Translations under genes and position numbers: made by a program | Shown: positions 25,725-32,787 of the stretch, in pieces | How the letters are laid out: each line of letters begins with the position of its first letter | Position numbering within the stretch: position 1 is the stretch's first letter | Assembly (NCBI GenBank): GCA_965204545.1 | Contig: CBDBFA010000003.1 | Coordinates: forward strand, 2,852,001 to 2,916,000 | Direction: 5' to 3' | DNA length: 64,000 nucleotides | Source of the DNA: JAABVD01 sp965204545 | GTDB lineage: Bacteria > Verrucomicrobiota > Verrucomicrobiia > Opitutales > UBA2995 | Notes under the pieces: model-generated | The model's input: the letters and a program-made list of their open reading frames with translations, nothing else | What the model was told of the DNA's origin: nothing | Databases searched by the model: none

Positions 25725-26183
25725 ATGACACTCAGCCAATTCATCTTCCACGTCATCGCCGCCATCAAAGGCGTCAGCTACGACGGTTACTACCCCAACG
25801 CCGGCACATGGCATGGCCCAAACGACAGTCCTCCAATGCACAAATGCAAAGCCTGTCTGGCAGGACTCTACGCCGCGGCCCAGGCCTGGGTCCGAAAAAA
25901 CCAATACATCTTCGCCCAACCCGAACACGGCGGACCCAACCCCCCGCTCACCTACGAAAGAAGAAGAATCCTGGATGCCATCGACTGCATCCGATGCGGA
26001 CAATGGCAGGGAGCCGTCGAATGCCTCCAACAACTCCACGACTACAGGAAAATGAAAGTCCCCATCACCTCCTGCTATCCCGAAAAACCCCTCATGGAAG
26101 ACTTTAAAGGATGGGACCAACTCGAAGCCCACATCGAAAGCCTCACCGAACGAGCAAAAGAACTTAGAAAGGCCGGATACTAA
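25725..26183 (+). CDS. Family A tandem paralog 1
   Basis: This is the first of six tandem homologues (family A) of unknown function. It has 152 residues. Shared features are an N-terminal helix ('LSQFIFHVIAAIK'), an invariant W29-H30, then C41-x2-C44 followed by 'LAGLYAAA', and a C-terminal signature 'WDQLEAHIESLTERAKELRKAGY'. W-H plus CxxC suggests a metal site. This copy is the most divergent in the N-terminal half. Its TAA overlaps the ATG of the next copy by one base (TAATG), so the copies are translationally linked. No signal peptide or membrane segment is visible. Confidence 0.8.
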   Translation: MTLSQFIFHVIAAIKGVSYDGYYPNAGTWHGPNDSPPMHKCKACLAGLYAAAQAWVRKNQYIFAQPEHGGPNPPLTYERRRILDAIDCIRCGQWQGAVECLQQLHDYRKMKVPITSCYPEKPLMEDFKGWDQLEAHIESLTERAKELRKAGY

Positions 26184-26641
26184 TGAAGCTCAGTAAATTC
26201 ATTTTCAAAATGATCGATAAAATCAAATCCATCGATCGAAAAATATACCAACCCGATGCCGGAGTCTGGCACACCCCAACCTCCGTCGTAGACGAAGATC
26301 CCAAATGTTGGGCCTGCCTCGGCGGTATGTACGCCGCAGCCATGCAATGGGCCAAACCCACCGAAGCCCTCCTGGTCAACAGCCACAGAAGAAATTTCAG
26401 AAGGCTGTCCGAAAAACAAAAAAACACCATGCACCTCTTAAATTACATCCGCGTCGGGAATTGGGCCGATGCCATCGACAAACTAAACGACATCTACGAA
26501 ACCAACATCCTACCACCCCTTTGCTGGGATTTCGAACCCGGACAACCAGAACAGGCCGGATTCTACAACTGGGACCAATTCGACAAGCACATCGAAAGTC
26601 TCAGCGCTCGCGCAAAAGAACTCCAAAAAGCCGGATACTAA
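26183..26641 (+). CDS. Family A tandem paralog 2
   Basis: It has 152 residues, with W29-H30 and C42-x2-C45 in 'KCWACLGGMYAAA'. The middle (about 60-110) differs from every other copy, while the C-terminal 'WDQFDKHIESLSARAKELQKAGY' is nearly the same as in copy 1, which argues that copies 1 and 2 are close relatives or have exchanged their 3' ends. Start and stop both overlap neighbours by one base. Confidence 0.8.
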   Translation: MKLSKFIFKMIDKIKSIDRKIYQPDAGVWHTPTSVVDEDPKCWACLGGMYAAAMQWAKPTEALLVNSHRRNFRRLSEKQKNTMHLLNYIRVGNWADAIDKLNDIYETNILPPLCWDFEPGQPEQAGFYNWDQFDKHIESLSARAKELQKAGY

Positions 26642-27105
26642 TGAAACTCAGTCACTTCATCTACCACGTCCTCGAGACCGTAAAGGACACCGATCGGGAA
26701 CTCTACATCCCGATCGCAACCATGTGGCACGCGCCAGCTTACAAATCAAAGAACCCCTTCCCATGCCGCGCCTGTCTCGGAGGCCTCTACGCCGCAGCCA
26801 AGAGCTGGGTCCTGCCCTGGGAACACCTCATGCCCGGAGACCCCTCCAGAAAACCAAGAGCCGATATCTCCCTGGAAAAAATCGAAACCATCATCCTGGT
26901 CGAAAACATTCGCAGGCAAAATTGGGAGCTCTCCACCGAACAACTCGGCCGCATCAGAAACGTCACCCTAACCAAACCATCCGAAACCTCTAACCTCTTT
27001 CCCATATACGCAGGCTACCCCCAATTCCACACCTGGGAGGAATTCGATATCCACACCGAAGCCCTTTTCAACAAAGCCCAGGTCTTCGAAGCCGCCAACC
27101 TCTAA
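26641..27105 (+). CDS. Family A tandem paralog 3
   Basis: It has 154 residues, with 'MKLSHFIYHVLETVK', W29-H30, and C42-x2-C45 in 'PCRACLGGLYAAAKSW'. The C-terminus has drifted ('WEEFDIHTEALFNKAQVFEAANL') compared with the SLE-RA-LQT pattern of the others. The ATG follows the previous stop with a one-base overlap; an 11-bp gap follows. Confidence 0.8.
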   Translation: MKLSHFIYHVLETVKDTDRELYIPIATMWHAPAYKSKNPFPCRACLGGLYAAAKSWVLPWEHLMPGDPSRKPRADISLEKIETIILVENIRRQNWELSTEQLGRIRNVTLTKPSETSNLFPIYAGYPQFHTWEEFDIHTEALFNKAQVFEAANL

Positions 27106-27116
27106 CCACCACTCCC

Positions 27117-27563
27117 GTGAAGCTCAGCGAATTCATCCTCGATGTCGTCAAGACCGTCCGCCAACTCCCCCGCGACAAATACGTTCCCCACTCCATCACC
27201 TGGCACATGCCCATCCCCGAAAAAGGAATCTGTGAAGCCTGCCTCGGAGGCATGTATGCCGCGGCCAAAGGCTGGATCCCCTTCGACAAAAGACTGTGGC
27301 AATACCTCCCCGGCGAAACAGACCACATGACAGTCGAACAAACCGCCCAGGTCCTCGCCGCAAACGACCTCAGAATGGCCTACTGGCTAACCGCTCAAGA
27401 AAGACTCGGAATCCCCCGAGAAGAACAAATCGACCTTGCCATGCAAACGGACGCCTTCCCAGGCCCACCAGACCCCGTCAACTACTACGACTGGAAATAC
27501 TTCGACAAACACCTCAGCAGCCTCGAAGGCCGCGCCCACCAACTTCAAACCCTCGGCCAGTAA
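27117..27563 (+). CDS. Family A tandem paralog 4 (GTG start)
   Basis: It has 148 residues and starts with GTG, unlike its siblings. It carries 'KLSEFILDVVKTVRQLPRDKY', W29-H30, C39-x2-C42 in 'CEACLGGMYAAAKGW', and ends 'LSSLEGRAHQLQTLGQ'. With copies 5 and 6 it forms the most similar subgroup ('TVRQ.PRDKY'), pointing to recent duplication. A 5-bp gap separates it from copy 5. Confidence 0.8.
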   Translation: MKLSEFILDVVKTVRQLPRDKYVPHSITWHMPIPEKGICEACLGGMYAAAKGWIPFDKRLWQYLPGETDHMTVEQTAQVLAANDLRMAYWLTAQERLGIPREEQIDLAMQTDAFPGPPDPVNYYDWKYFDKHLSSLEGRAHQLQTLGQ

Positions 27564-27568
27564 CCACC

Positions 27569-28012
27569 ATGAAACTCAGTAAATTCATCCTCGATGTCGT
27601 CAAGACCGTGCGCCAGGTCCCCCGCGACAAGTACCTCCCCAATTCCGCTATCTGGCACAAGCCATCCATAGACGACGAAGACCTTTGCCTCGCCTGCCTG
27701 GGAGGCCTCTACGCCGCCGCCAAAGGTTGGATCCAACACCACCAAAGAATGTTCGATACGCCGGAGAATCTGAACCTGACGGCCAAGCAAACCCAAAGAG
27801 TCCTGGCTGCCGACCAGCTCAGACACGGCCAGTGGCTACCCGCCCAAGCCAGACTCGACATACCCCTCAAAGAGCGAATCGACATGGCCGCCCGACAAAG
27901 CCCCGTCCCCCAATCCCCGCAACACCCCTCCTTCTACAGTTGGGAAGAACTCGACGCACATCTCGACAGCCTGGAGGAACGCGCCCTCGAACTCCAAACC
28001 CTCGGCCAATGA
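27569..28012 (+). CDS. Family A tandem paralog 5
   Basis: It has 147 residues: 'KLSKFILDVVKTVRQVPRDKY', W29-H30, C40-x2-C43 in 'LCLACLGGLYAAAKGW', then 'AADQLRHGQWLPAQARLDIP', and the end 'LDSLEERALELQTLGQ'. The 5' end is almost identical in DNA to copy 4 for about 60 bp. The conserved 'LR.GQW..AQ..L.IP' element is best seen here and in copies 4 and 6, so it is a second core motif of the family. Confidence 0.8.
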   Translation: MKLSKFILDVVKTVRQVPRDKYLPNSAIWHKPSIDDEDLCLACLGGLYAAAKGWIQHHQRMFDTPENLNLTAKQTQRVLAADQLRHGQWLPAQARLDIPLKERIDMAARQSPVPQSPQHPSFYSWEELDAHLDSLEERALELQTLGQ

Positions 28013-28017
28013 CCCCC

Positions 28018-28464
28018 ATGAAGCTAAGTGAATTCATCCGCGAAGTCGTAGAAACCGTCCGCCAGGTCCCCCGCGACAAATACATCCCCAAATCCATCGT
28101 CTGGCACACTCCTCACCAACAGGACGATTCCCTGTGCCTGGCCTGTCTGGCCGGCCTCTACGCCGCCGCCAAGGCCTGGATTCAACCCCACGAAATCCTA
28201 TTCGGAGGAGGCGACCGGGAACGCTACCTCAGCAACGCTGAAATCGAAACCATCCTGGCCATTGAGAGCATCAGGACCAGCCAATGGCTCAAGGCCCAAA
28301 CCCACCTCGCCATCCCCAAAGCCGAACAAATCGATCTTGGCGCTCTTCACAAGGAGCCACCGCCCCAAGCCGAAGCGGCCAGCTTCTACTGCTGGGAAGA
28401 TTTGGACAGGCACTTGGCCAGTCTCGAAGACCGGGCCCTCAAACTCCAAACCCAAGGATACTGA
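28018..28464 (+). CDS. Family A tandem paralog 6
   Basis: It has 148 residues: 'KLSEFIREVVETVRQVPRDKY', W29-H30, C40-x2-C43 in 'LCLACLAGLYAAAKAW', 'IRTSQWLKAQTHLAIP', and 'LASLEDRALKLQTQGY'. It is the last family A copy; a different small gene follows after 2 bp and then family B starts. Composition and codon choice (C-ending codons) match the other copies, so the array evolved in one genetic background. Confidence 0.8.
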   Translation: MKLSEFIREVVETVRQVPRDKYIPKSIVWHTPHQQDDSLCLACLAGLYAAAKAWIQPHEILFGGGDRERYLSNAEIETILAIESIRTSQWLKAQTHLAIPKAEQIDLGALHKEPPPQAEAASFYCWEDLDRHLASLEDRALKLQTQGY

Positions 28465-28466
28465 TT

Positions 28467-28676
28467 ATGAAAAAACCCCTCACCGTCCACGGCCACGACG
28501 CCATCGACTACGCCATCGATGCAAAAGACGTCGAACTCATCCACAACGGCAGGCCCATATCACCTGAAAGAGCCCGCAAAGTAGCCGACCAGTGCGAACG
28601 AGCAGTCTACTGCATCGAGAAGCATTTCGGTGACTTCGCAGCCTTCAAAATCTTCCAAAATGCCCTCGGACAATGA
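28467..28676 (+). CDS. Small linker protein between families A and B
   Basis: Not recognised. The 69-residue product ('HGHDAIDYAIDAKDVELIHNG', 'ERARKVADQCERAVYCIEKHFGDF' in part) looks like a short helical protein. It belongs to neither array. Its stop overlaps the first family B start (ATGA, 28673-28676), so it is the first ORF of the overlapping-codon chain that runs to 32769. Confidence 0.62.
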   Translation: MKKPLTVHGHDAIDYAIDAKDVELIHNGRPISPERARKVADQCERAVYCIEKHFGDFAAFKIFQNALGQ

Positions 28677-28993
28677 CCTACCAAGAATTCTTGGAAAAAC
28701 TCAAAGAAACCCCCCGCCACTGGGCAAAACTGTGCGGAGAAATCCGCCTCGATGACAACAGCCTCGACTGTCCCCTTTGCGCCGTAGCCAACATGCTTTT
28801 CGAAACCAACGACTTCCACGTCAATTTCCACGAGGCAGCCGACACCCTCGGCATACCCGAAAGCCTCGCCAGAAAAATAGCCTGTGCCGCCGACGAGGAA
28901 GTTTTTTTCCCTCAAGATTACGAAGACGAAAACGAGCTAAAAGAAATGCTCCAAATGCGCACCGATCTGCTCAAAGCCACCGCCATCCTATGA
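28673..28993 (+). CDS. Family B tandem paralog 1
   Basis: This is the first of ten small homologues (family B) with unknown function; 106 residues. The shared plan is 'MT...FL..L' with an aromatic W near 17, an 'IR' strand, then C33-x2-C36 in 'CPLCAVANML', followed by 'A..LGI...LA..I..AAD' and a C-terminal helix with R and L. The CxxC region is the best conserved, even in DNA. Translation is coupled on both sides by ATGA overlaps. Confidence 0.8.
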   Translation: MTYQEFLEKLKETPRHWAKLCGEIRLDDNSLDCPLCAVANMLFETNDFHVNFHEAADTLGIPESLARKIACAADEEVFFPQDYEDENELKEMLQMRTDLLKATAIL

Positions 28994-29337
28994 CCTACGA
29001 AGCATTCATCAAAACCCTCTCCTCCCTCGATTTAACCTGGTCCGAGGAGGACGAAATGATCCGCAGCTATAACAAGAAAATCGACAATTGGATCTGCCCC
29101 ATCTGCGCCGTAGCCAATCACCTGATTGGATTTTTCCACTACGACGTGGATTTCAGCTCAGCCAACAACGAAATCGGCCTGGATATAGACCTGGCCCACA
29201 CCATCGCTGAAATAGCAGACAACGACTACATAGAATACTATTCGGATTTCCTCGAAAGCCACCTTGTTTCCGACGCCAAACAACAAATCCAAATCCGCAA
29301 GGACCTCATGAAGGCCTGCAAAATCCCCGTCCACTAA
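28990..29337 (+). CDS. Family B tandem paralog 2
   Basis: It has 115 residues, with W17, 'MIRSY', C36-x2-C39 in 'CPICAVANHLIG', and 'NNEIGLDIDLAHTIAEIADND' in place of the usual AAD-G turn. The ending 'QIRKDLMKACKIP' is the family's C-terminal helix. The start overlaps the previous stop (ATGA); the stop and the next start share one base (TAATG), the only junction of that type in the family B chain. Confidence 0.8.
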   Translation: MTYEAFIKTLSSLDLTWSEEDEMIRSYNKKIDNWICPICAVANHLIGFFHYDVDFSSANNEIGLDIDLAHTIAEIADNDYIEYYSDFLESHLVSDAKQQIQIRKDLMKACKIPVH

Positions 29338-29696
29338 TGACCTACGAAAAATTCCTCGAAAACCTCGAAGAGACGAACCTCTCCTGGCACGTCAACGAGA
29401 ACAACGAAATCAGAACCCTTACTCCCGGCGCCAACTACGCCTGTCCTCTGTGCATCGTCGCCAACAAGATCCTCGACAAATTCGAATACAACCTCGACTA
29501 CCGCGACGCCGCCGAATTCCTCAAAATGGATAGCCAGACAGCAGACCGGATCGCCATCGCCGCAGACAACAGCCTCTACCAAATCAAAACGCGTTCCGGC
29601 ACCTGCCCCCGCTCAAAAGAACGCATCAAAGAGATCCGCTCAGACCTGCTTCAAACCTGCGACCCCGTTAACCAAACAATAACAGCATCCAAATGA
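29337..29696 (+). CDS. Family B tandem paralog 3
   Basis: It has 119 residues, with 'MTYEKFLENLEETNLSW', C36-x2-C39 in 'CPLCIVANKIL' (Ile replaces Ala after the second Cys), 'AAEFLKMDSQTADRIAIAAD', and an insertion before the last helix ('RSGTCPRSKERIKEIRSDLLQ'). The N-terminus 'MTYEKFL' is shared exactly with copy 4, suggesting that these two are recent duplicates. Confidence 0.78.
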   Translation: MTYEKFLENLEETNLSWHVNENNEIRTLTPGANYACPLCIVANKILDKFEYNLDYRDAAEFLKMDSQTADRIAIAADNSLYQIKTRSGTCPRSKERIKEIRSDLLQTCDPVNQTITASK

Positions 29697-29995
29697 CCTA
29701 CGAAAAATTCCTCAAGGTCCTCCGCTCCACCAAAGACGAAAACTGGCGCGTATGGTACCGCTACATTGGAATCGACAACGCCAAGATCTGCCCCGTTTGT
29801 GCCGCCGCCAACAAAATCATCGGAAAAAACAAATACACCCGCGACTACCACAGCGCCAACGAACAAGTCCTCAAATTACATCCGGAACTGACCAAGAATC
29901 TCGCCCTGGCATCCGACGCCAAATACTCCTCCGGATCCCAGCTCAGAAAATTCCGAAACGACATCCTCAAAGCCCTCCAACTCCAAGACAGATGA
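29693..29995 (+). CDS. Family B tandem paralog 4
   Basis: It has 100 residues and is the shortest copy. It carries 'MTYEKFLKVLRSTKDENW', C33-x2-C36 in 'CPVCAAANKIIG', and a shifted C-terminal half ('LHPELTKNLALASDAKY', 'KFRNDILKALQLQ'), so the usual AADG is ASDA here. The stop overlaps a 13-codon micro-ORF that leads into the next gene. Confidence 0.77.
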   Translation: MTYEKFLKVLRSTKDENWRVWYRYIGIDNAKICPVCAAANKIIGKNKYTRDYHSANEQVLKLHPELTKNLALASDAKYSSGSQLRKFRNDILKALQLQDR

Positions 29996-30033
29996 ACGAA
30001 ATCGAACAAATCGCCGACCACAAAACAGCATGA
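29992..30033 (+). CDS. 13-residue micro-ORF bridging two genes
   Basis: ATG at 29992 sits within ATGA that also contains the previous stop, and its own TGA lies within the ATGA (30030-30033) that starts the next gene. The predicted peptide is MNEIEQIADHKTA. It fills what would otherwise be the gap between two coupled genes, so its main role may be to let ribosomes pass from one gene to the next. No function of the peptide is implied. Confidence 0.4.
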   Translation: MNEIEQIADHKTA

Positions 30034-30407
30034 CAGACCAATTCCTACAACAACTCGCCGAGCGCCTACGCAAATTCGACGACGCAAAGAAATGTTCCAT
30101 CGACCTGGGCCTCACCAACGGTTGCCGCTGCTTGGGCGGTATCATCAGCGACATGGCCGTCGAAGCCGGCGTCATCGATCCCCCCGTCCCGCAACCCGAT
30201 CCCTTCTACCAAAGCCCTCTACGCTCCCTCATATACGGATTGCGCTCCATTTCCACCATGCCCAAGAGAGTCAAGCTGTGGGCCGGCATCGATGACAAAG
30301 AAGAAGAGTGGATCTACTTTGAAAACACCTATTTCACCTTCACCCGCATTGCCGAGCGCATCGATGAAGGAACCTTCATGACCAATCCTCCACCCCCCCT
30401 ACCATGA
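30030..30407 (+). CDS. Hypothetical protein within the family B array
   Basis: Not recognised. The 125-residue product has 'MTDQFLQQLAERLRKF' and 'TNGCRCLGGIISDMAVEAGV'. The CxC-LGG-x4-A element recalls the 'CxxCLGGLYAAA' of family A and the 'MT..FL..L' start recalls family B, so it may be a distant or hybrid relative (inference). The C-terminal half ('KLWAGIDDKEEEWIYFENTYF', 'FTRIAERIDEG') is unrelated to either. It overlaps both neighbours by ATGA. Confidence 0.65.
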   Translation: MTDQFLQQLAERLRKFDDAKKCSIDLGLTNGCRCLGGIISDMAVEAGVIDPPVPQPDPFYQSPLRSLIYGLRSISTMPKRVKLWAGIDDKEEEWIYFENTYFTFTRIAERIDEGTFMTNPPPPLP

Positions 30408-30742
30408 AACTCCTCACCAAAAAAATCAAAGCCCAGCTCAAAAATAACTGGGAAAACCGCCACGACGAAGACTACGACCCCGAACCCGTCGTCAAATTCT
30501 TCCACCCCTTGAGCGCCTCTCGTTGGCTCATCACCGAACAGGACCAGGAAGACCCCGACCGCCTTTTCGGCCTCTGTGACCTCGGTCATGGATTCCCCGA
30601 GCTTGGCTACGTCAGCCTCAGCGAACTCAAATCGGTCAAAGTCTTCGGCCTGGGCGTCGAACGCGACCTCTACTTCGAACCCGACAAGACCCTCCGCAAA
30701 TACGCTGAGGAAGCCCGCTGCCTGCAATACATCAAGGCATGA
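30404..30742 (+). CDS. DUF2958 family protein
   Basis: The 112-residue protein matches the DUF2958 pattern: 'MKLLTKKIKAQLKNNW' at the start, 'PEPVVKFFHPLSASRWLITEQD', 'LFGLCDLGHGFPELGYVSLSEL', and the closing 'FGLGVERDLYFEPDKTL'. This family is common in conjugative plasmids, ICEs and phages; its function is unknown. Its presence inside the array supports a mobile-element origin. ATGA overlaps couple it to the gene before and to a 14-codon micro-ORF after it. Confidence 0.88.
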   Translation: MKLLTKKIKAQLKNNWENRHDEDYDPEPVVKFFHPLSASRWLITEQDQEDPDRLFGLCDLGHGFPELGYVSLSELKSVKVFGLGVERDLYFEPDKTLRKYAEEARCLQYIKA

Positions 30743-30783
30743 GAAATCCCTACATCAACCATCCACAAAGCAACGACCTATGA
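30739..30783 (+). CDS. 14-residue micro-ORF bridging two genes
   Basis: ATG at 30739 overlaps the DUF2958 stop (ATGA) and its own TGA overlaps the start of family B copy 5 (ATGA, 30780-30783). The predicted peptide is MRNPYINHPQSNDL. This is the second such bridge in the array; both keep the chain of overlapping stop and start codons unbroken. Confidence 0.4.
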   Translation: MRNPYINHPQSNDL

Positions 30784-31121
30784 CCCTTGAAAAATTCTAC
30801 ACAACCTTAGCCAAAGTCCCCTACCAATGGCGTCTCCACACCGGAGGAGTCCCCGGACACAAGAAAGTACTGCGCAGCCGCGACCCCCACTCATGCCCCG
30901 TTTGCGCCGTAGCCAACCACATCATCGGCGAGGATAAGTACGGCCTCCAACACCTAAACGCAGCCAAAAAAATCGGCCTCAATGAAACCCTGGCCGAAGC
31001 CATTGCCTGTGCCGCTGACGGATCAATCAACAGAGATTCTGCCGACCCGACAGCTTCCACAGCCAACATCAAAAGAATCCGGAAAAAACTCCTCGAAATC
31101 ACCAATCCCCAAAGCACATGA
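30780..31121 (+). CDS. Family B tandem paralog 5
   Basis: It has 113 residues, with 'MTLEKFYTTLAKVPYQW', C39-x2-C42 in 'SCPVCAVANHIIG', 'LNAAKKIGLNETLAEAIACAADG', and a final basic helix 'NIKRIRKKLLEI'. 'VPYxW' is shared with copy 6, indicating that copies 5 and 6 are close. It is the first copy after the DUF2958 interruption. Overlaps by ATGA on both sides. Confidence 0.8.
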   Translation: MTLEKFYTTLAKVPYQWRLHTGGVPGHKKVLRSRDPHSCPVCAVANHIIGEDKYGLQHLNAAKKIGLNETLAEAIACAADGSINRDSADPTASTANIKRIRKKLLEITNPQST

Positions 31122-31453
31122 CACTCAAGGAATTCTTCAAACTCCTCAAAGACGTTCCCTACAAATGGGGCATCGGCCAAAGTCCCAATTCCATCATCCG
31201 CGGCACCCATGGCGACAGCTACGCCTGCCCTCTTTGCGCCCTGGCCAATCACCTCAGTGACGATAACCCCGAATACGCCCTCGAAGGCTTCAAGGCCGGT
31301 AAAATACTCGGCCTATCCACCAAAGACATCTCCCTCATCCTCTTAGCCGCAGATGGAGACTACGTCCATCATACCCACACCAGAAAGGACATCTTACAAG
31401 CCCGCGAAACCCTCATCGAAACCCTCAACCCCAAAATCGGAATATACTCATGA
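31118..31453 (+). CDS. Family B tandem paralog 6
   Basis: It has 111 residues, with 'MTLKEFFKLLKDVPYKW', 'SIIRGTHGDSYAC', C37-x2-C40 in 'CPLCALANHLSD', 'GFKAGKILGLSTKDISLILLAADGD', and 'RKDILQARETLIETLNP'. Leu replaces Val in the AVAN element. It is coupled by ATGA to copies 5 and 7. Confidence 0.8.
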   Translation: MTLKEFFKLLKDVPYKWGIGQSPNSIIRGTHGDSYACPLCALANHLSDDNPEYALEGFKAGKILGLSTKDISLILLAADGDYVHHTHTRKDILQARETLIETLNPKIGIYS

Positions 31454-31818
31454 GCATCCGTGAATTCATAGAAGAGCTAAAAAAGCTTCCCTACACCTTC
31501 AAACGGTTCAACACGTCGCCCCTCACCCCTTCCGACAGCAAAACCGCCTGGAAGGAAATCCCCCTCTCCAAAGGAGCCCTCCGCACGATAGGAACCCGTC
31601 ACAAAGCCATCTGCCCTATTTGCGCCGTAGCCAACCACCGCTCCGGCAAGGAAACGTACCACCTCAACGGTGGAGACGCCGGCAGAAAGCTAGGCCTGAA
31701 ACAAGGATCGATCACGCTTATCATGTGGGCCGCCGACGGCATTTACCACGGAGCCCGCGTCGAAACAAAAGCAATCACAAATCTCCGCCAAGCTATGGAA
31801 AAGGCCCTCATAAAATGA
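31450..31818 (+). CDS. Family B tandem paralog 7
   Basis: It has 122 residues, the longest copy, because of an insertion of about 15 residues between the first helix and the CxxC ('SPLTPSDSKTAWKEIPLSKG'). The core is normal: 'REFIEELKKLPYTF', C55-x2-C58 in 'CPICAVANHRSG', 'AGRKLGLKQGSITLIMWAADG', and 'NLRQAMEKALIK'. The extra segment falls in the variable region of the family, where specificity differences would be expected. Confidence 0.8.
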   Translation: MSIREFIEELKKLPYTFKRFNTSPLTPSDSKTAWKEIPLSKGALRTIGTRHKAICPICAVANHRSGKETYHLNGGDAGRKLGLKQGSITLIMWAADGIYHGARVETKAITNLRQAMEKALIK

Positions 31819-32144
31819 CCACGCAACAATTCCTCAAGCACCTCAAGTCCATCAAAGCCGAATGGCTCGTAGTCGGCCGCGAAGGTATCATTCGCATGAA
31901 ACACGGCGATGACTACATCTGCCCCATTTGCGCCGTAGCCAACCACATCCTCGAGGAGCCCCGCTTCACCGTCGACAACGCCCAGGCCAACAACCACCTC
32001 AAACTCCCCAGAGACCTTTTCCGAAAGATCACCTCGGCCGCAGACGGCTGCACCTACGCCCCCGGAGAAGAGCGAATGCGCAGAACCCTCATGAAACTGC
32101 TCAAACCAACCGACGTAACCCCAGAGCCCACCTACATCCCATGA
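31815..32144 (+). CDS. Family B tandem paralog 8
   Basis: It has 109 residues, with 'MTTQQFLKHLKSIKAEW', 'GIIRMKHGDDYIC', C36-x2-C39 in 'CPICAVANHILE', 'AQANNHLKLPRDLFRKITSAADG', and a C-terminal helix with 'RMRRTLMKLLKP'. The 'IRMKHGDDY' stretch resembles 'IRGTHGDSY' of copy 6. Coupled by ATGA on both sides. Confidence 0.8.
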   Translation: MTTQQFLKHLKSIKAEWLVVGREGIIRMKHGDDYICPICAVANHILEEPRFTVDNAQANNHLKLPRDLFRKITSAADGCTYAPGEERMRRTLMKLLKPTDVTPEPTYIP

Positions 32145-32449
32145 ACGAAGAAGAATTCATCGAAGCTCTCAAAGCCACACCCTTCACCTGGAAGATCTCC
32201 AAATTCGGTGTCCTGAGAACCAGGGAAAAACCCCACGCCTGCCCCATTTGCGCCGTGTTCAACCACCGCCAAAACCGCGACCCCAACAACGCCCTCTCCC
32301 ACAGCGTAGCCGCCGCCAACATGTCTCTGAAACTCTCCCCCAGACTCAAACGCACCATCATGTATGCCGCGGACGGTCACATCTACGGAAAAAAGGTCAC
32401 CAAGATGAAAAAGACCCTCCTAAAAGCCACCAAGCCAACAAAAGCATGA
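32141..32449 (+). CDS. Family B tandem paralog 9
   Basis: It has 102 residues, with 'MNEEEFIEALKATPFTW', C34-x2-C37 in 'CPICAVFNHRQN' (Phe instead of Ala), 'SVAAANMSLKLSPRLKRTIMYAADG', and 'KKTLLKATKPTK'. It is the only copy whose second residue is Asn and the only one with AVFN. Coupled by ATGA on both sides. Confidence 0.8.
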   Translation: MNEEEFIEALKATPFTWKISKFGVLRTREKPHACPICAVFNHRQNRDPNNALSHSVAAANMSLKLSPRLKRTIMYAADGHIYGKKVTKMKKTLLKATKPTKA

Positions 32450-32769
32450 CACTCGACGAATTCTTCTTCTGGCTCGAAAGAGACACCCTCAAGTGGCGAA
32501 CCATTGGCGAGGCCAGGATACTGCGGACATCCGGAGAAAAGCACAAATCCATCTGCCCCCTTTGCGCGGTAGCCAACTACATCCTGCACCAGGAAAAATA
32601 CGGCATAGCCGCCCGACGCGCCGCGAGGACCCTGGGCATGGATAAACCACTCGCCAACCAAATCATCCAGGCCGCAGACGGCAAAACCCACAACAAAGCC
32701 CTCACCGCGATCAGGGAACGTCTCATTCAGGCCATCAATCCAACGCACAAAGCCTATAAAACTGACTAA
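32446..32769 (+). CDS. Family B tandem paralog 10
   Basis: It has 107 residues, with 'MTLDEFFFWLERDTLKW', 'ARILRTSGEKHKSIC', C37-x2-C40 in 'CPLCAVANYILH', 'ARRAARTLGMDKPLANQIIQAADGK', and 'AIRERLIQAINP'. It is the last family B copy and ends the chain of overlapping codons; the next gene starts 18 bp later with its own ATG. Confidence 0.8.
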   Translation: MTLDEFFFWLERDTLKWRTIGEARILRTSGEKHKSICPLCAVANYILHQEKYGIAARRAARTLGMDKPLANQIIQAADGKTHNKALTAIRERLIQAINPTHKAYKTD

Positions 32770-32787
32770 AGAACTCAAACTCCAATC

